From: Nitrincola salilacus
GTDB taxonomy: Bacteria > Pseudomonadota > Gammaproteobacteria > Pseudomonadales > Balneatricaceae
DNA length: 64,000 nt
Direction: 5' to 3'
NCBI RefSeq assembly: GCF_046271865.1
Contig: NZ_CP176580.1
Location: 310,001 to 374,000 of the forward strand
Position 1 is the first letter of the stretch. Every line of letters starts with the position of its first letter. Shown here in pieces: positions 35,693 through 45,027 of the stretch. The notes beneath the pieces were generated by a model. That model saw only the letters and a list, made by a program, of their open reading frames with translations, was not told the DNA's origin and ran no database searches. The translations under genes and the position numbers were made by a program.

Positions 35693-35743
35693 GGCCCGTT
35701 AGTCCGTAAATGAAGATCACACAGATTTTTTAAGGAGTTCTGT

Positions 35744-37126
35744 ATGGCCAAGGCCAAATCTGCCTATGTCTGTAATGATTGCGGAGCCGAATACGGCAAG
35801 TGGCAGGGGCAATGTACGGCCTGTGGTGCCTGGAACACGCTGAGTGAAGTGCGTCTCGCGAGTCTCCCGGCGGCGTCTGGTTCGCGGGGGGCTCGTTATG
35901 AAGGTTATGCCGGTAATGCAGGTCCAGCGCACAAGCGTGTGATCAGCCTGAGTGAGGTGGATCTGCAGGATACGGCCCGGATTCCTACCGGCACCGGTGA
36001 GCTGGATCGTGTGCTGGGTGGTGGATTGGTGCCCGGATCGGCTGTACTGATCGGTGGTCATCCCGGTGCCGGCAAGAGCACACTGCTGCTGCAGACGCTG
36101 TGTCATCTGGCGGAGTCACTGCCGGTGCTCTACGTCACGGGTGAGGAGTCCCTGCAGCAGGTTGCCATGCGCGCTGCGCGTCTGGGTCTGAAAGCGGACA
36201 ATATGAAGATGTTGTCGGAAACATCAGTCGAGACTATCTGTGATGTGGCGCAGCATTTGAAACCGAAGGTACTGGTGATCGACTCCATCCAGGTGATGCA
36301 TGTGGCAGATGTACAGTCGGCACCCGGTTCGGTGGCTCAGGTGCGTGAAGGTGCTGCTTTTCTGACCCGCTTTGCCAAGCAGACAGGTACCGTTCTGTTT
36401 CTGGTCGGGCATGTGACCAAAGATGGATCGCTGGCTGGCCCGAAAGTATTGGAACATATGATCGACTGCTCGTTGCAGCTTGAGGGATCATCCGACAGCC
36501 GCTATCGCACACTGCGCAGCCATAAGAATCGTTTTGGTGCAGTGAACGAGCTGGGCGTGTTTGCGATGCTCGAAACCGGGCTTAAAGAGGTGCGTAATCC
36601 CAGCTCCATATTTCTCAATCGTGGCTCGGAAGCCAGCTCGGGCAGTGTCGTGATGGTACTCTGGGAGGGGACTCGTCCGTTGCTGGTGGAACTGCAGGCA
36701 TTGGTGGATCAGTCACACCTGGCCAATCCACGCCGTGTGGCGGTAGGTCTGGATCATAACCGTCTGGCGATGCTGTTGGCTGTGCTGCATCGTCATGGTG
36801 GGTTGATGACGGGTGATCAGGATGTGTTCGTCAATGTTGTCGGGGGTGTCAAGGTGCTGGAAACCAGTGCCGATCTGGCGCTGCTGCTGGCGGTGGTGTC
36901 AAGCTTTCGTGACCAGGTGCTGCCGCATGATCTGATCGTATTCGGTGAAGTGGGGCTATCGGGCGAGATCAGGCCGGTGCAGAATGGGCAGGAGAGAATT
37001 CGTGAGGCGGCCAAACATGGCTTCAAGCGCGCGATTGTACCGAAAGCCAATGTACCCAAGGAACGGCTCGGTGATATCCAGATTATCGGGGTGCAAACCT
37101 TGTCAGAGGCGCTGGATCAGCTCTAG
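35744..37126 (+). CDS. radA: DNA repair protein RadA
   Basis: RadA (Sms) is a RecA-like helicase that processes recombination branches. The 460-residue protein has an N-terminal zinc finger (C10, C13, C24, C27), a RecA-like ATPase core with Walker A GGHPGAGKST and the RadA-specific KNRFG motif. A C-terminal Lon-protease-like domain (about 290-455) follows. AAGGAG precedes the ATG. The stop overlaps the stop of the convergent PilZ gene by four bases. Confidence 0.96.
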   Translation: MAKAKSAYVCNDCGAEYGKWQGQCTACGAWNTLSEVRLASLPAASGSRGARYEGYAGNAGPAHKRVISLSEVDLQDTARIPTGTGELDRVLGGGLVPGSAVLIGGHPGAGKSTLLLQTLCHLAESLPVLYVTGEESLQQVAMRAARLGLKADNMKMLSETSVETICDVAQHLKPKVLVIDSIQVMHVADVQSAPGSVAQVREGAAFLTRFAKQTGTVLFLVGHVTKDGSLAGPKVLEHMIDCSLQLEGSSDSRYRTLRSHKNRFGAVNELGVFAMLETGLKEVRNPSSIFLNRGSEASSGSVVMVLWEGTRPLLVELQALVDQSHLANPRRVAVGLDHNRLAMLLAVLHRHGGLMTGDQDVFVNVVGGVKVLETSADLALLLAVVSSFRDQVLPHDLIVFGEVGLSGEIRPVQNGQERIREAAKHGFKRAIVPKANVPKERLGDIQIIGVQTLSEALDQL

Positions 37127-37518
37127 GGCTGGTCTTCGTGAGGTTCATCTTCCTGCGGGAACATCTGTTCGAGCTCTCGCTCCAGCAGCATTTCATCTCC
37201 CAGATTCAGTTCCACCAGACGGCGCAGATGCGAGATGCTCTCCAGATCCATCTCCTCTGCGTCGAATCCATAATAGGGGGGTTGCAGATGGCACAGGCGT
37301 GATGGCATACGGATCAAAACATCATTGGCAAGATAGATGCTCAGCACTGCCGGGTCGTCGAGTTGAATGTCCAGAACCTTGTCCGATTTCATCAGCACGC
37401 CGCGCAGAGAGATATCCACCAGCTGCATCACCAGCGCTCCGCCTTTGAAATGCACTTCACACTCGGCATCAAAGTGAATGCGAGTAAAGCGCCGACGGTC
37501 TGAAGGGTCTCTGATCAC
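37123..37518 (-). CDS. PilZ-domain c-di-GMP receptor
   Basis: This 131-residue protein is a single PilZ domain. The c-di-GMP-binding motifs are both present: RRRFTR (residues 8-13) and DISLRG about 25 residues later. The C-terminus is a short acidic helix. The gene converges on radA with a four-base overlap and is divergent from the diguanylate cyclase 227 bases away. It may read out the c-di-GMP made by that neighbour; partner and output are unknown. Confidence 0.85.
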   Translation of the reverse strand: MIRDPSDRRRFTRIHFDAECEVHFKGGALVMQLVDISLRGVLMKSDKVLDIQLDDPAVLSIYLANDVLIRMPSRLCHLQPPYYGFDAEEMDLESISHLRRLVELNLGDEMLLERELEQMFPQEDEPHEDQP

Positions 37519-37662
37519 GGATTGTTCCTTTTCTTGTCAAAGGTGCTTATATCAAAGAAGCCATGGCCTGAAAATGACTGTTTATCCATCACATATTAGT
37601 ACAGCTTGGCGCTATTGTGGAGAACATTGAGCCTGATCATGGTGAATACTCAGCTAGTCTAT

Positions 37663-37692
37663 TAGTCTGATGATAAATAGTCTGATGATAAA
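37663..37692 (+). repeat. 15-base tandem direct repeat upstream of the diguanylate cyclase
   Basis: Two adjacent perfect copies of TAGTCTGATGATAAA occupy 37663-37677 and 37678-37692 in the PilZ/GGDEF intergenic gap, with a partial TAGTCT just upstream. Confidence 0.9.
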
Positions 37693-37744
37693 ACCAGTCA
37701 GAGCCATGATCTCTGATCGAAGACTTTACTGAGGGTATTCAACG

Positions 37745-38833
37745 ATGCTGTCCTATATGGAGTTGCTGACCGCGCGTCAGCATACGCGCTATTTCAGGGA
37801 AACCCGCGGTCACTATATCTATCGCCGCACGCGTGTGATTGCGCTTATCCTGGCCCTGCTTCAGAGCGTATGGATCCTGGTTGATCATATGCTGCTGCCG
37901 GTTGATGTGCAGTCGCAGGTAGCCGTTGCGCGGCTGCTCAGCAGTGTCGCATTTGTTGCGCTGGTGTGCTGGACTCAACGCCCCTATAGCGAACATCTGG
38001 CGCTGTTGCGGATCACCATGATCATTCTGTTGTTGCTGTTGTTTCACTCGGTGAGTGCGGCGATCCTGATCCTGCATGGACATGAGTATACCGTGGCCGG
38101 GTATCAGTTCTTCCCCTATATGATCGTCACCATGCTGGCGGTATTTCCGCTGACGCTGCTTAATGTGCTGAGCTTCACGTTGCTGGTGGCAGCAGTTGAA
38201 ATAATCACTCAGTTGCTGCGCGGGCAGTTTGGTCAGGTGCAGGCAGTGGATAGTCTGTGGCTGCTGCTGGTGCTGGCAGTCGTGGCGGGCTGGGCCGCGG
38301 TGAATCAGCTCAACATGCTGTTGGGGCTTTATCGTCAGGCAACGCGTGATGCGCTGACCAGTCTGGCCAACCGGCGTTTGGTTCTGGAACAATTGGATAC
38401 GGAGATAGGGCGGCTGCCGGAAAACAGTGGCAAGCTTTCGGTGCTGCTGTTCGATCTGGATAAGTTCAAGGGCTTCAACGACAACTATGGACATGCTGCC
38501 GGAGATATCGTGCTCAAGGAGTTTGCGCGGATACTGATCAAAGTGGCGCGGCGCAAGGTTGATCTGCCTGCCCGTTTTGGCGGTGAGGAGTTTCTGATGC
38601 TGTTACCGGGTATGGATCGTGAAGAGGCTGCCAGTGTGGCGGAGCAGATCATTGCCGCCTGCCATGCCACTCAGGTAAGAATTCCCAGTGGTGATAAGGT
38701 CGGGTTTACCACCAGTATTGGCGTTGCGCAGTGGCAGGCAGGTGAAGATCACTCAAATCTGATCGGGCGCGCTGACGCAGCTCTGTATGAAGCCAAGGAC
38801 AGCGGCCGCGATCGATTTGTGGTGGCGGGTTAG
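37745..38833 (+). CDS. membrane-bound diguanylate cyclase
   Basis: The 362-residue protein has about six N-terminal membrane helices (residues 30-195) and a C-terminal GGDEF domain. The active site is GGEEF (279-283), and the inhibitory I-site RKVD (270-273) lies exactly five residues upstream, so it should make c-di-GMP and be product-inhibited. No periplasmic sensor domain is evident; the membrane part resembles a multi-helix sensor. GAGGGT lies at a normal distance before the ATG. Its stop overlaps the convergent ettA stop by four bases. Confidence 0.92.
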   Translation: MLSYMELLTARQHTRYFRETRGHYIYRRTRVIALILALLQSVWILVDHMLLPVDVQSQVAVARLLSSVAFVALVCWTQRPYSEHLALLRITMIILLLLLFHSVSAAILILHGHEYTVAGYQFFPYMIVTMLAVFPLTLLNVLSFTLLVAAVEIITQLLRGQFGQVQAVDSLWLLLVLAVVAGWAAVNQLNMLLGLYRQATRDALTSLANRRLVLEQLDTEIGRLPENSGKLSVLLFDLDKFKGFNDNYGHAAGDIVLKEFARILIKVARRKVDLPARFGGEEFLMLLPGMDREEAASVAEQIIAACHATQVRIPSGDKVGFTTSIGVAQWQAGEDHSNLIGRADAALYEAKDSGRDRFVVAG

Positions 38834-40488
38834 CTCATGCGGCGATACTTGATCCGCTCGGGCTGGTGATCCTTGCCATAACGCTTGCGATAGTCTTCGG
38901 CATACTCGGTGTAATTGCCTTCGAAATAGGCGACTTTCGAGTCACCTTCGTAGGCGATCATATGCGTACAGACACGGTCAAGGAACCAGCGGTCATGCGA
39001 GATCACCACGGCTGAGCCCGGGAAGGCAAGGATCGCTTCCTCCAACGCACGCAGGGTTTCGATATCCAGGTCGTTTGTCGGCTCATCGAGCAGCAGCACG
39101 TTGCCGCCCTCTTTCAGCAGCTTGGCCATATGCAGACGGTTGCGCTCACCACCCGACAGATCCTTGACGAACTTCTGCTGGTCCGATCCCTTGAAGTTGA
39201 AGCGGCCACAATACGCGCGTGATGGCGAGGTGTAGCTGCCGACTGTAATCATATCCTGACCGTCCGAGATCTCCTCGAATACGGTTTTGCTGCCATCCAG
39301 CTCGCGGCTCTGATTGACATACGCAAGCTTGACGGTGCTGCCGATCACGATCTCGCCGCTATCTGGCTGCTCTTCACCGGTGATCATACGGAACAGGGTC
39401 GATTTACCCGCGCCGTTAGGACCTATGATGCCGACGATGGCGCCTGGTGGGATGGTCAGGCTGAGGTCTTCAAACAGCAGCTTGTCGCCATAAGACTTGG
39501 TGACATTGTGCAGTTCGATTACTTTGTCACCCAGACGTGGTCCAGGTGGAATGTAGATCTCCTGAGTTTCGTTGCGCTGCTGGAACTCGCGTGAGTTCAT
39601 CTCTTCAAATTGCTTGATGCGTGACTTGGATTTCGCCTGACGTCCCTTGGCACCCTGGCGCACCCACTCCAGCTCGGCCTGTACGGCCTTGCGATGAGAC
39701 GCCTCCTGTTTGGCTTCCTGCTCCAGGCGGGCATCCTTCTGTTCCAGCCAGGAGGAGTAGTTGCCTTCGTAGGGGATGCCGCGTCCGCGATCCAGCTCCA
39801 GAATCCAGCCGGCGGCATTGTCGAGGAAGTAACGGTCATGGGTGATCGCCACGACAGTACCTGGGTACTCCTGCAGGAAGCGCTCGATCCAGGCGATCGA
39901 TTCGGCGTCCAGATGGTTGGTGGGCTCATCCAGCAGCAGCATGTCGGGGTTATCCAACAGCAGTCGGCACAGGGCGACACGGCGGCGTTCACCACCGGAC
40001 AGGTTTTTCACTGGTGCATCCCATGGCGGCAGGCGCAGCGCATCGGCGGCACGCTCCAGCGCGTTATCCAGGTTATGACCCCCTTTGGCCTGCAGCAGGT
40101 TTTCCAGTTCGCCCTGACGTTTGGCCAGCGCATCAAAGTCGGCATCCGGGTCGGCATAGGCGGCATAGACGGCGTCCAGCTCTTCCAGTGCGCCCTTGAC
40201 ATCGGCCACGGACTCTTCGACCACTTCGCGCACGGTCTTGCTGTCATCCAGCTCCGGCTCCTGCGGCAGGTAGCCGACCTTGATGTTTGGCATCGGGCGG
40301 GCTTCGCCGATGTAGTCTTTATCCACACCTGCCATGATGCGCAGCAGGGATGACTTACCGGAGCCGTTAAGGCCCAGTACGCCTATCTTGGCGCCGGGGA
40401 AGAAGGATAGAGAGATATCCTTGAGAATTTCACGCTTCGGCGGCACGATCTTGCCGACGCGGTTCATACTGTAAACATATTGAGCCAT
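38830..40488 (-). CDS. ettA: ABC-F translation factor EttA
   Basis: EttA is a soluble ABC-F protein that binds the ribosomal E site and gates entry into elongation according to ATP/ADP ratio. From MAQYVYSMNRVGK at 40488 the protein has 552 residues, the usual size. It has two ABC modules (Walker A LGLNGSGKSS and IGPNGAGKST, both with LSGGER signatures) and the arm and linker regions typical of EttA. An upstream in-frame extension to 40569 is not needed. It converges with the diguanylate cyclase. Confidence 0.96.
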   Translation of the reverse strand: MAQYVYSMNRVGKIVPPKREILKDISLSFFPGAKIGVLGLNGSGKSSLLRIMAGVDKDYIGEARPMPNIKVGYLPQEPELDDSKTVREVVEESVADVKGALEELDAVYAAYADPDADFDALAKRQGELENLLQAKGGHNLDNALERAADALRLPPWDAPVKNLSGGERRRVALCRLLLDNPDMLLLDEPTNHLDAESIAWIERFLQEYPGTVVAITHDRYFLDNAAGWILELDRGRGIPYEGNYSSWLEQKDARLEQEAKQEASHRKAVQAELEWVRQGAKGRQAKSKSRIKQFEEMNSREFQQRNETQEIYIPPGPRLGDKVIELHNVTKSYGDKLLFEDLSLTIPPGAIVGIIGPNGAGKSTLFRMITGEEQPDSGEIVIGSTVKLAYVNQSRELDGSKTVFEEISDGQDMITVGSYTSPSRAYCGRFNFKGSDQQKFVKDLSGGERNRLHMAKLLKEGGNVLLLDEPTNDLDIETLRALEEAILAFPGSAVVISHDRWFLDRVCTHMIAYEGDSKVAYFEGNYTEYAEDYRKRYGKDHQPERIKYRRMS

Positions 40489-40685
40489 GGATACTGCCTG
40501 CTTGTTGGTTTGCAGAAAAATTGCAGAAATAGATTTGCAGAAAAAGTTAATCGAAAAACGTTGGCGCAATTTTACCTGTCTGGATTGATGATTGCCATTT
40601 TGGCAGTGTATTCCGGAGAAGCTGCATGAACTGTAAACAGCTTGTGCTGAGTCCTATTCAAGTGCTTTCGTGTGCAATTTCGGTT

Positions 40686-40708
40686 TATAATAGCGCCCTT
40701 TTTAAGGG
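40686..40708 (+). promoter_or_regulatory. glyA promoter -10 and adjacent inverted repeat
   Basis: TATAAT (40686-40691) is a consensus -10 about 75 bases before glyA. Just downstream, where transcription would start, CCCTT (40696-40700) and AAGGG (40704-40708) form a small inverted repeat. The -35 is weak. Confidence 0.45.
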
Positions 40709-40766
40709 ACAGCTGCAGGCGACTGACAGAGTATCTGTGCCACATCGACCAATGTAGAGGACAGCC

Positions 40767-42023
40767 ATGTTTAACAAAGAGATGACAATTGCGGGCTTCG
40801 ATCAGGAGCTGTGGGCTGCGATGCAATCGGAAACGGCGCGTCAGGAAGAGCATATCGAACTGATCGCATCCGAAAACTACACCAGCCCCCGAGTCATGGA
40901 AGCTCAGGGTTCAGCACTGACCAACAAGTATGCAGAAGGTTATCCCGGCAAGCGTTACTATGGTGGCTGCGAATATGTCGATGTAGTGGAAGATCTGGCA
41001 ATTGAACGCGCCAAGGAGCTGTTCGGTGCCACCTATGCCAACGTGCAGCCACACTCCGGATCACAGGCCAACGCGGCCGTGTTCATGGCCTTGTGCAAGC
41101 CAGGCGACACCATTCTGGGTATGAGTCTGGCCCATGGCGGCCACCTGACGCATGGTGCTTCTGTCTCCTTTTCCGGTCGTATCTACAATGCAGTACAGTA
41201 TGGCCTGAATCCAGAAACCGGCGAAATCGATTACGCCGAAGTGGAACGTCTGGCGCTGGAGCACAAACCGCGCATGATCATCGCTGGCTTCTCTGCCTAC
41301 TCTCAGATCGTTGACTGGGCACGCTTCCGTGAGATTGCTGATAAAGTCGGTGCTTACCTGTTTGTTGATATGGCGCATGTGGCGGGTCTGGTCGCGGCAG
41401 GTGTTTATCCGTCACCGATGGCTGTTGCAGATGTTGTTACCACCACCACGCACAAGACTCTGGGCGGCCCGCGTGGCGGCTTGATTCTGTCTGCCCGTGC
41501 CGACGAAGAGCTGCAGAAAAAGCTCAACTTTGCGGTATTCCCTGAATCTCAGGGTGGCCCACTGATGCATATCATCGCGGCCAAGGCGGTTTGCTTCAAG
41601 GAAGCGATGGAGCCAGAGTGGAAAGCGTATCAGGCGCAGGTGGTGAAGAATGCTCAGGCGATGGTCGAAGTGTTCCTGTCACGTGGTTACAAGATCGTTT
41701 CCGGAGGCACAAAAGATCACCTGTTCCTGCTGGATCTGATCGACAAAAATGTAACCGGTAAAGATGCGGATGCGGCTCTGGGTCGCGCCAACATCACCGT
41801 GAACAAGAACGCGGTACCAAACGATCCGCGCTCACCCTTTGTGACATCCGGTTTGCGTATCGGTACCCCAGCAGTCACCCGTCGCGGCTTTAAAGAAGCG
41901 GAAGTGGCCAGCCTGACCGAGTGGATCTGTGATGTACTGGATGATATCGAGAACGAACAGACCATCGAGCGCGTCAAGGGTCAGGTGCTGGAGATCTGTG
42001 CACGTTTTCCTGTTTATAAGTAG
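40767..42023 (+). CDS. glyA: serine hydroxymethyltransferase
   Basis: GlyA is a PLP enzyme that converts serine and tetrahydrofolate to glycine and methylene-tetrahydrofolate. The 418-residue protein has the catalytic lysine K230 in TTTHKTLGGPRGG, the N-terminal IELIASENYTSP and YAEGYPGKRYYGG motifs and normal length. AGAGGACAGCC upstream supplies the ribosome-binding site. It is followed after 74 bases by nrdR. Confidence 0.97.
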   Translation: MFNKEMTIAGFDQELWAAMQSETARQEEHIELIASENYTSPRVMEAQGSALTNKYAEGYPGKRYYGGCEYVDVVEDLAIERAKELFGATYANVQPHSGSQANAAVFMALCKPGDTILGMSLAHGGHLTHGASVSFSGRIYNAVQYGLNPETGEIDYAEVERLALEHKPRMIIAGFSAYSQIVDWARFREIADKVGAYLFVDMAHVAGLVAAGVYPSPMAVADVVTTTTHKTLGGPRGGLILSARADEELQKKLNFAVFPESQGGPLMHIIAAKAVCFKEAMEPEWKAYQAQVVKNAQAMVEVFLSRGYKIVSGGTKDHLFLLDLIDKNVTGKDADAALGRANITVNKNAVPNDPRSPFVTSGLRIGTPAVTRRGFKEAEVASLTEWICDVLDDIENEQTIERVKGQVLEICARFPVYK

Positions 42024-42097
42024 TCCCAGTATCCGTGGCGGCTGGAGTTCCTCCAGTCGCCCGGAAAGATTTTCGCTCTTTATGTTGAGGCAATGGC

Positions 42098-42592
42098 ATG
42101 CACTGTCCTTTCTGTGGCGCTCATGAAACCAAGGTCGTTGACTCCAGGCTGGTTGCCGAGGGGCAGCAGATCCGGCGTCGTCGTGAGTGCATCAGTTGCC
42201 ACGAACGCTTCACTACCTTTGAAGCAGCCGAACTGCTGATGCCCAAGGTGGTCAAGACCGATGGTACACGCCAGCCTTTTGATGAGGATAAACTGCGTGC
42301 CGGTATCCAGCGAGCGCTGGAAAAACGTCCGGTCAGCGTAGAAGAGTTTGAAGCCTGTCTGACGCGTATCAAGCACCGCCTGCGTGCCTCCGGTGAGCGT
42401 GAATTGCCCTCTCGCGAGGTGGGTGAAGCGGTGATGCAGGAGCTGCGCAAGCTCGACCAGGTCGCCTATGTCCGCTTTGCGTCTGTCTATCGCAGCTTTC
42501 AGGATATCAATGAGTTCCGCAAGGAGATCGACCGCCTCTCTCTTAAAGAGGGAAACGGTGATACCGACATCAAAGACCCGGCGGGTGACTGA
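42098..42592 (+). CDS. nrdR: transcriptional repressor NrdR
   Basis: NrdR represses ribonucleotide reductase genes by sensing ATP/dATP. The 164-residue protein has the N-terminal zinc ribbon (C3, C6, C31, C34) with the RRRRECISCHERF region and the ATP-cone domain (about 50-140). Its stop overlaps the ribD start by one base (TGATG). The nrdR-ribD pairing is common in proteobacteria. Confidence 0.96.
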   Translation: MHCPFCGAHETKVVDSRLVAEGQQIRRRRECISCHERFTTFEAAELLMPKVVKTDGTRQPFDEDKLRAGIQRALEKRPVSVEEFEACLTRIKHRLRASGERELPSREVGEAVMQELRKLDQVAYVRFASVYRSFQDINEFRKEIDRLSLKEGNGDTDIKDPAGD

Positions 42593-43776
42593 TGAGTACC
42601 CCACCTGATCCAGATGATGCTGCTGGCCTCTCTATTGGCCAACCTATCGACCTCTCTACTGACTATTCCGAACAGGATCAGAGCTTTATGGCGCGCGCTA
42701 TAGCACTGGCCTGGCAAGGATTGTACAGCACAGATCCCAACCCGCGTGTCGGTTGTGTACTGGTGCGCGATGGTCAGATTGTCGGCGAAGGTTATCATCA
42801 GCGAGCCGGTGAACCGCATGCTGAAGTGCTGGCGCTGCGCGATGCTGCTGATCAGGCGTCAGATGCCACGGCCTACGTCACTCTGGAGCCCTGCAGCCAT
42901 TTCGGCAGAACTCCGCCCTGTGCGGATGCGTTGATCAAGGCGGGTGTAAAGCGTGTTGTGGCAGCGATGGTCGACCCTAATCCGGATGTTGCAGGAAACG
43001 GCTTGGCTCGATTGCAGGCAGCCGGTATTGAAGTTGCTTGCGGGCTGCTGGAGGCCCAGGCGCGTGAGCTGAATCCGGGATTTATCAAGCGGATGGAAAC
43101 GGGCTTGCCTTTTGTAAGAGTCAAGCTGGCAATGAGTCTGGATGGGCGAACTGCGATGCAAAGCGGGGAGTCGCAATGGATTACGGGGCCGGCGGCACGC
43201 AATGATGTGCAGGCACTGCGCGCGCGTAGTTCGGCCATTCTGACCGGCATCGATTCGGTGCTGCTGGATGATCCGGCCATGACGGTGCGGCGCGCTGAGC
43301 TGTTTGCTGATGGCAATATACGCCAGCCCCTGCGGGTGGTGCTGGATTCCCGGTTGCGTCTGCCATCTCAGGCTCGCATTTTGTCTGAGCCGGGCCCGGT
43401 GCTGCTCGCAACTCTGAGTGAAGATGACGCTTTGCGAAAGGCGCTTGAGGAATCGGGCGCTGATATCTGGCAGTTGCCAGCGGCTGACAATGGCGGAATC
43501 GATCTTCCGGCACTGCTTCGCAGACTGGTGGCCGAGCGCAACTGTAATGAAATACTCGTCGAGTGCGGGGCAACGCTGGCCGGTGCTTTTGTCGAGGCAG
43601 GTCTGGTGGATGAGCTGGTGGTCTATATGGCACCGACATTGCTCGGAAGCGATGCGCGCCCACTGCTGATGATGCCCTTGTCCCGGATGTCGCAACAGCT
43701 GCGTCTGGAACTGATTGATATGAAGGTGCTTGAGCAGGATCTGCGTTTGACTTATCGCTTGGCTGATAAGGGCTGA
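42592..43776 (+). CDS. ribD: bifunctional riboflavin deaminase/reductase
   Basis: RibD deaminates and then reduces the pyrimidine intermediate of riboflavin synthesis. The N-terminal deaminase domain has the zinc motif HAEV and PCSHFGRTPPC. The C-terminal reductase domain begins near LAMSLDGRTA. The first about 30 residues are an extra acidic extension; an internal start (MARAIAL) would give a more usual N-terminus, but the coupled TGATG start is preferred. In Pseudomonas ribE (riboflavin synthase) comes next; here it is absent. Confidence 0.93.
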   Translation: MSTPPDPDDAAGLSIGQPIDLSTDYSEQDQSFMARAIALAWQGLYSTDPNPRVGCVLVRDGQIVGEGYHQRAGEPHAEVLALRDAADQASDATAYVTLEPCSHFGRTPPCADALIKAGVKRVVAAMVDPNPDVAGNGLARLQAAGIEVACGLLEAQARELNPGFIKRMETGLPFVRVKLAMSLDGRTAMQSGESQWITGPAARNDVQALRARSSAILTGIDSVLLDDPAMTVRRAELFADGNIRQPLRVVLDSRLRLPSQARILSEPGPVLLATLSEDDALRKALEESGADIWQLPAADNGGIDLPALLRRLVAERNCNEILVECGATLAGAFVEAGLVDELVVYMAPTLLGSDARPLLMMPLSRMSQQLRLELIDMKVLEQDLRLTYRLADKG

Positions 43777-43811
43777 ATGCAGCGTATCCTGCTAAAATAT
43801 ATCCAATGATG

Positions 43812-43848
43812 TCAGCCAGAGGTGATGTTGCCCTCTCGGGCTGGCTGA
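43812..43848 (+). other. hairpin in the ribBA leader
   Basis: TCAGCCAG (43812-43819) pairs with CTGGCTGA (43841-43848), with inner AGG/CCT pairs. It lies in the 115-base gap between ribD and ribBA. No FMN riboswitch consensus was recognised and no T-run follows. Confidence 0.5.
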
Positions 43849-43891
43849 AAAATTCAAGTTTACACCGCTGTCTGGCGGCTGGAGAGAAACA

Positions 43892-45016
43892 ATGGAGCTG
43901 AATAGCCCCGAAGAGCTGATTGAAGATATACGCCAGGGGAAGATGGTCATCCTGATGGATGACGAGGATCGTGAAAATGAAGGCGATCTGGTCATCGCCG
44001 CTGAGAAGGTGCGCCCTGAAGATATCAACTTCATGGCGACTCATGCTCGCGGTCTGATCTGCCTGACGCTGACGCGTGAACGCTGCGAGCAGCTCAAGCT
44101 GCCGCTGATGGTTCAGAGCAACGGCGCTCAGTTTTCCACCAACTTCACGCTGTCGATTGAAGCGGCCAGTGGTGTCACGACCGGTATCTCTGCGGCAGAT
44201 CGCGCGCATACTGTTCAGGTGGCGGTGAAAGCGGATGCCAAACCTGAAGATATCGTGCAGCCCGGGCATATCTTCCCGTTGATGGCGCAGCCTGGTGGCG
44301 TGCTGAGTCGTGCCGGGCATACCGAAGCAGGTTGTGATCTGGCGCATCTGGCCGGTCTGACGCCTGCGGCAGCGATCGTCGAGGTGATGAACGATGACGG
44401 CAGCATGGCCAGACGTCCGGATCTGGAAAAGTTCGCAGCAAAGCATGGGCTCAAGATCGGTACGATTGCGGATCTTATTCACTATCGGACAACCAACGAG
44501 CATACCATTGAGCGGGTGCGCGAAGGCGAGATGTCGACCGAGTTTGGTCAGTTCCACTTTGTCACCTATGCTGATCGGATTCAGAACTGTACCCATCTGG
44601 CGCTGTATCAGGGCGATATCAAGGCTGAAGAGCCGACCATGGTGCGTGTTCATATCCGTTCAGAAGTGCTGCGCGATGTAGTGGGTGCGAGCCCCAGCGC
44701 CGATGACGAGATCAAATGGACCATGCGCCGTGCACTGAGACGTGTCGCGGAAGAGGGCAAAGGGGTCGTGGTACTGCTCGACAGCGGGCGCCGTATCGAT
44801 CTGGGTGATGCGATTGATCAGATAATGGATGGTCGCAAGACGCCATCAAAGGTCAATGTCAGTGCATCCGGTGCTTACCTGACCGTCGGGACCGGCTCGC
44901 AGATACTGCGTGATCTGGGTGTCGGTAAGATGCGTCTGCTCAGTTCACCGATGAAATTCAATGCCATCTCCGGGTTTGATCTGGAGATAGACGAATACAT
45001 TCCTTATCAGGATTAA
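43892..45016 (+). CDS. ribB: 3,4-dihydroxy-2-butanone-4-phosphate synthase with degenerate GTP cyclohydrolase II domain
   Basis: The N-terminal half (about 1-205) is a DHBP synthase with DDEDRENEGDLV and HTEAGCDLA, making the four-carbon precursor of riboflavin. The C-terminal half resembles GTP cyclohydrolase II but lacks its three zinc cysteines and the catalytic HSECLTGD motif, so it is not expected to act on GTP. A separate, complete ribA lies 2.5 kb downstream. GGAGAG precedes the ATG. Such hybrid RibB proteins are known in Pseudomonas. Confidence 0.93.
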   Translation: MELNSPEELIEDIRQGKMVILMDDEDRENEGDLVIAAEKVRPEDINFMATHARGLICLTLTRERCEQLKLPLMVQSNGAQFSTNFTLSIEAASGVTTGISAADRAHTVQVAVKADAKPEDIVQPGHIFPLMAQPGGVLSRAGHTEAGCDLAHLAGLTPAAAIVEVMNDDGSMARRPDLEKFAAKHGLKIGTIADLIHYRTTNEHTIERVREGEMSTEFGQFHFVTYADRIQNCTHLALYQGDIKAEEPTMVRVHIRSEVLRDVVGASPSADDEIKWTMRRALRRVAEEGKGVVVLLDSGRRIDLGDAIDQIMDGRKTPSKVNVSASGAYLTVGTGSQILRDLGVGKMRLLSSPMKFNAISGFDLEIDEYIPYQD

Positions 45017-45027
45017 GACGGAAATCG

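Noticed and set aside
43777..43891. FMN riboswitch before ribBA
   Set aside because: The conserved riboswitch boxes were not found; only a simple hairpin is present.
43181..44653. 490-codon open frame on the minus strand opposite ribD and ribB
   Set aside because: It lies fully antisense to two well-recognised enzymes and its translation is rich in Arg, His and Gln, as expected of a shadow frame.
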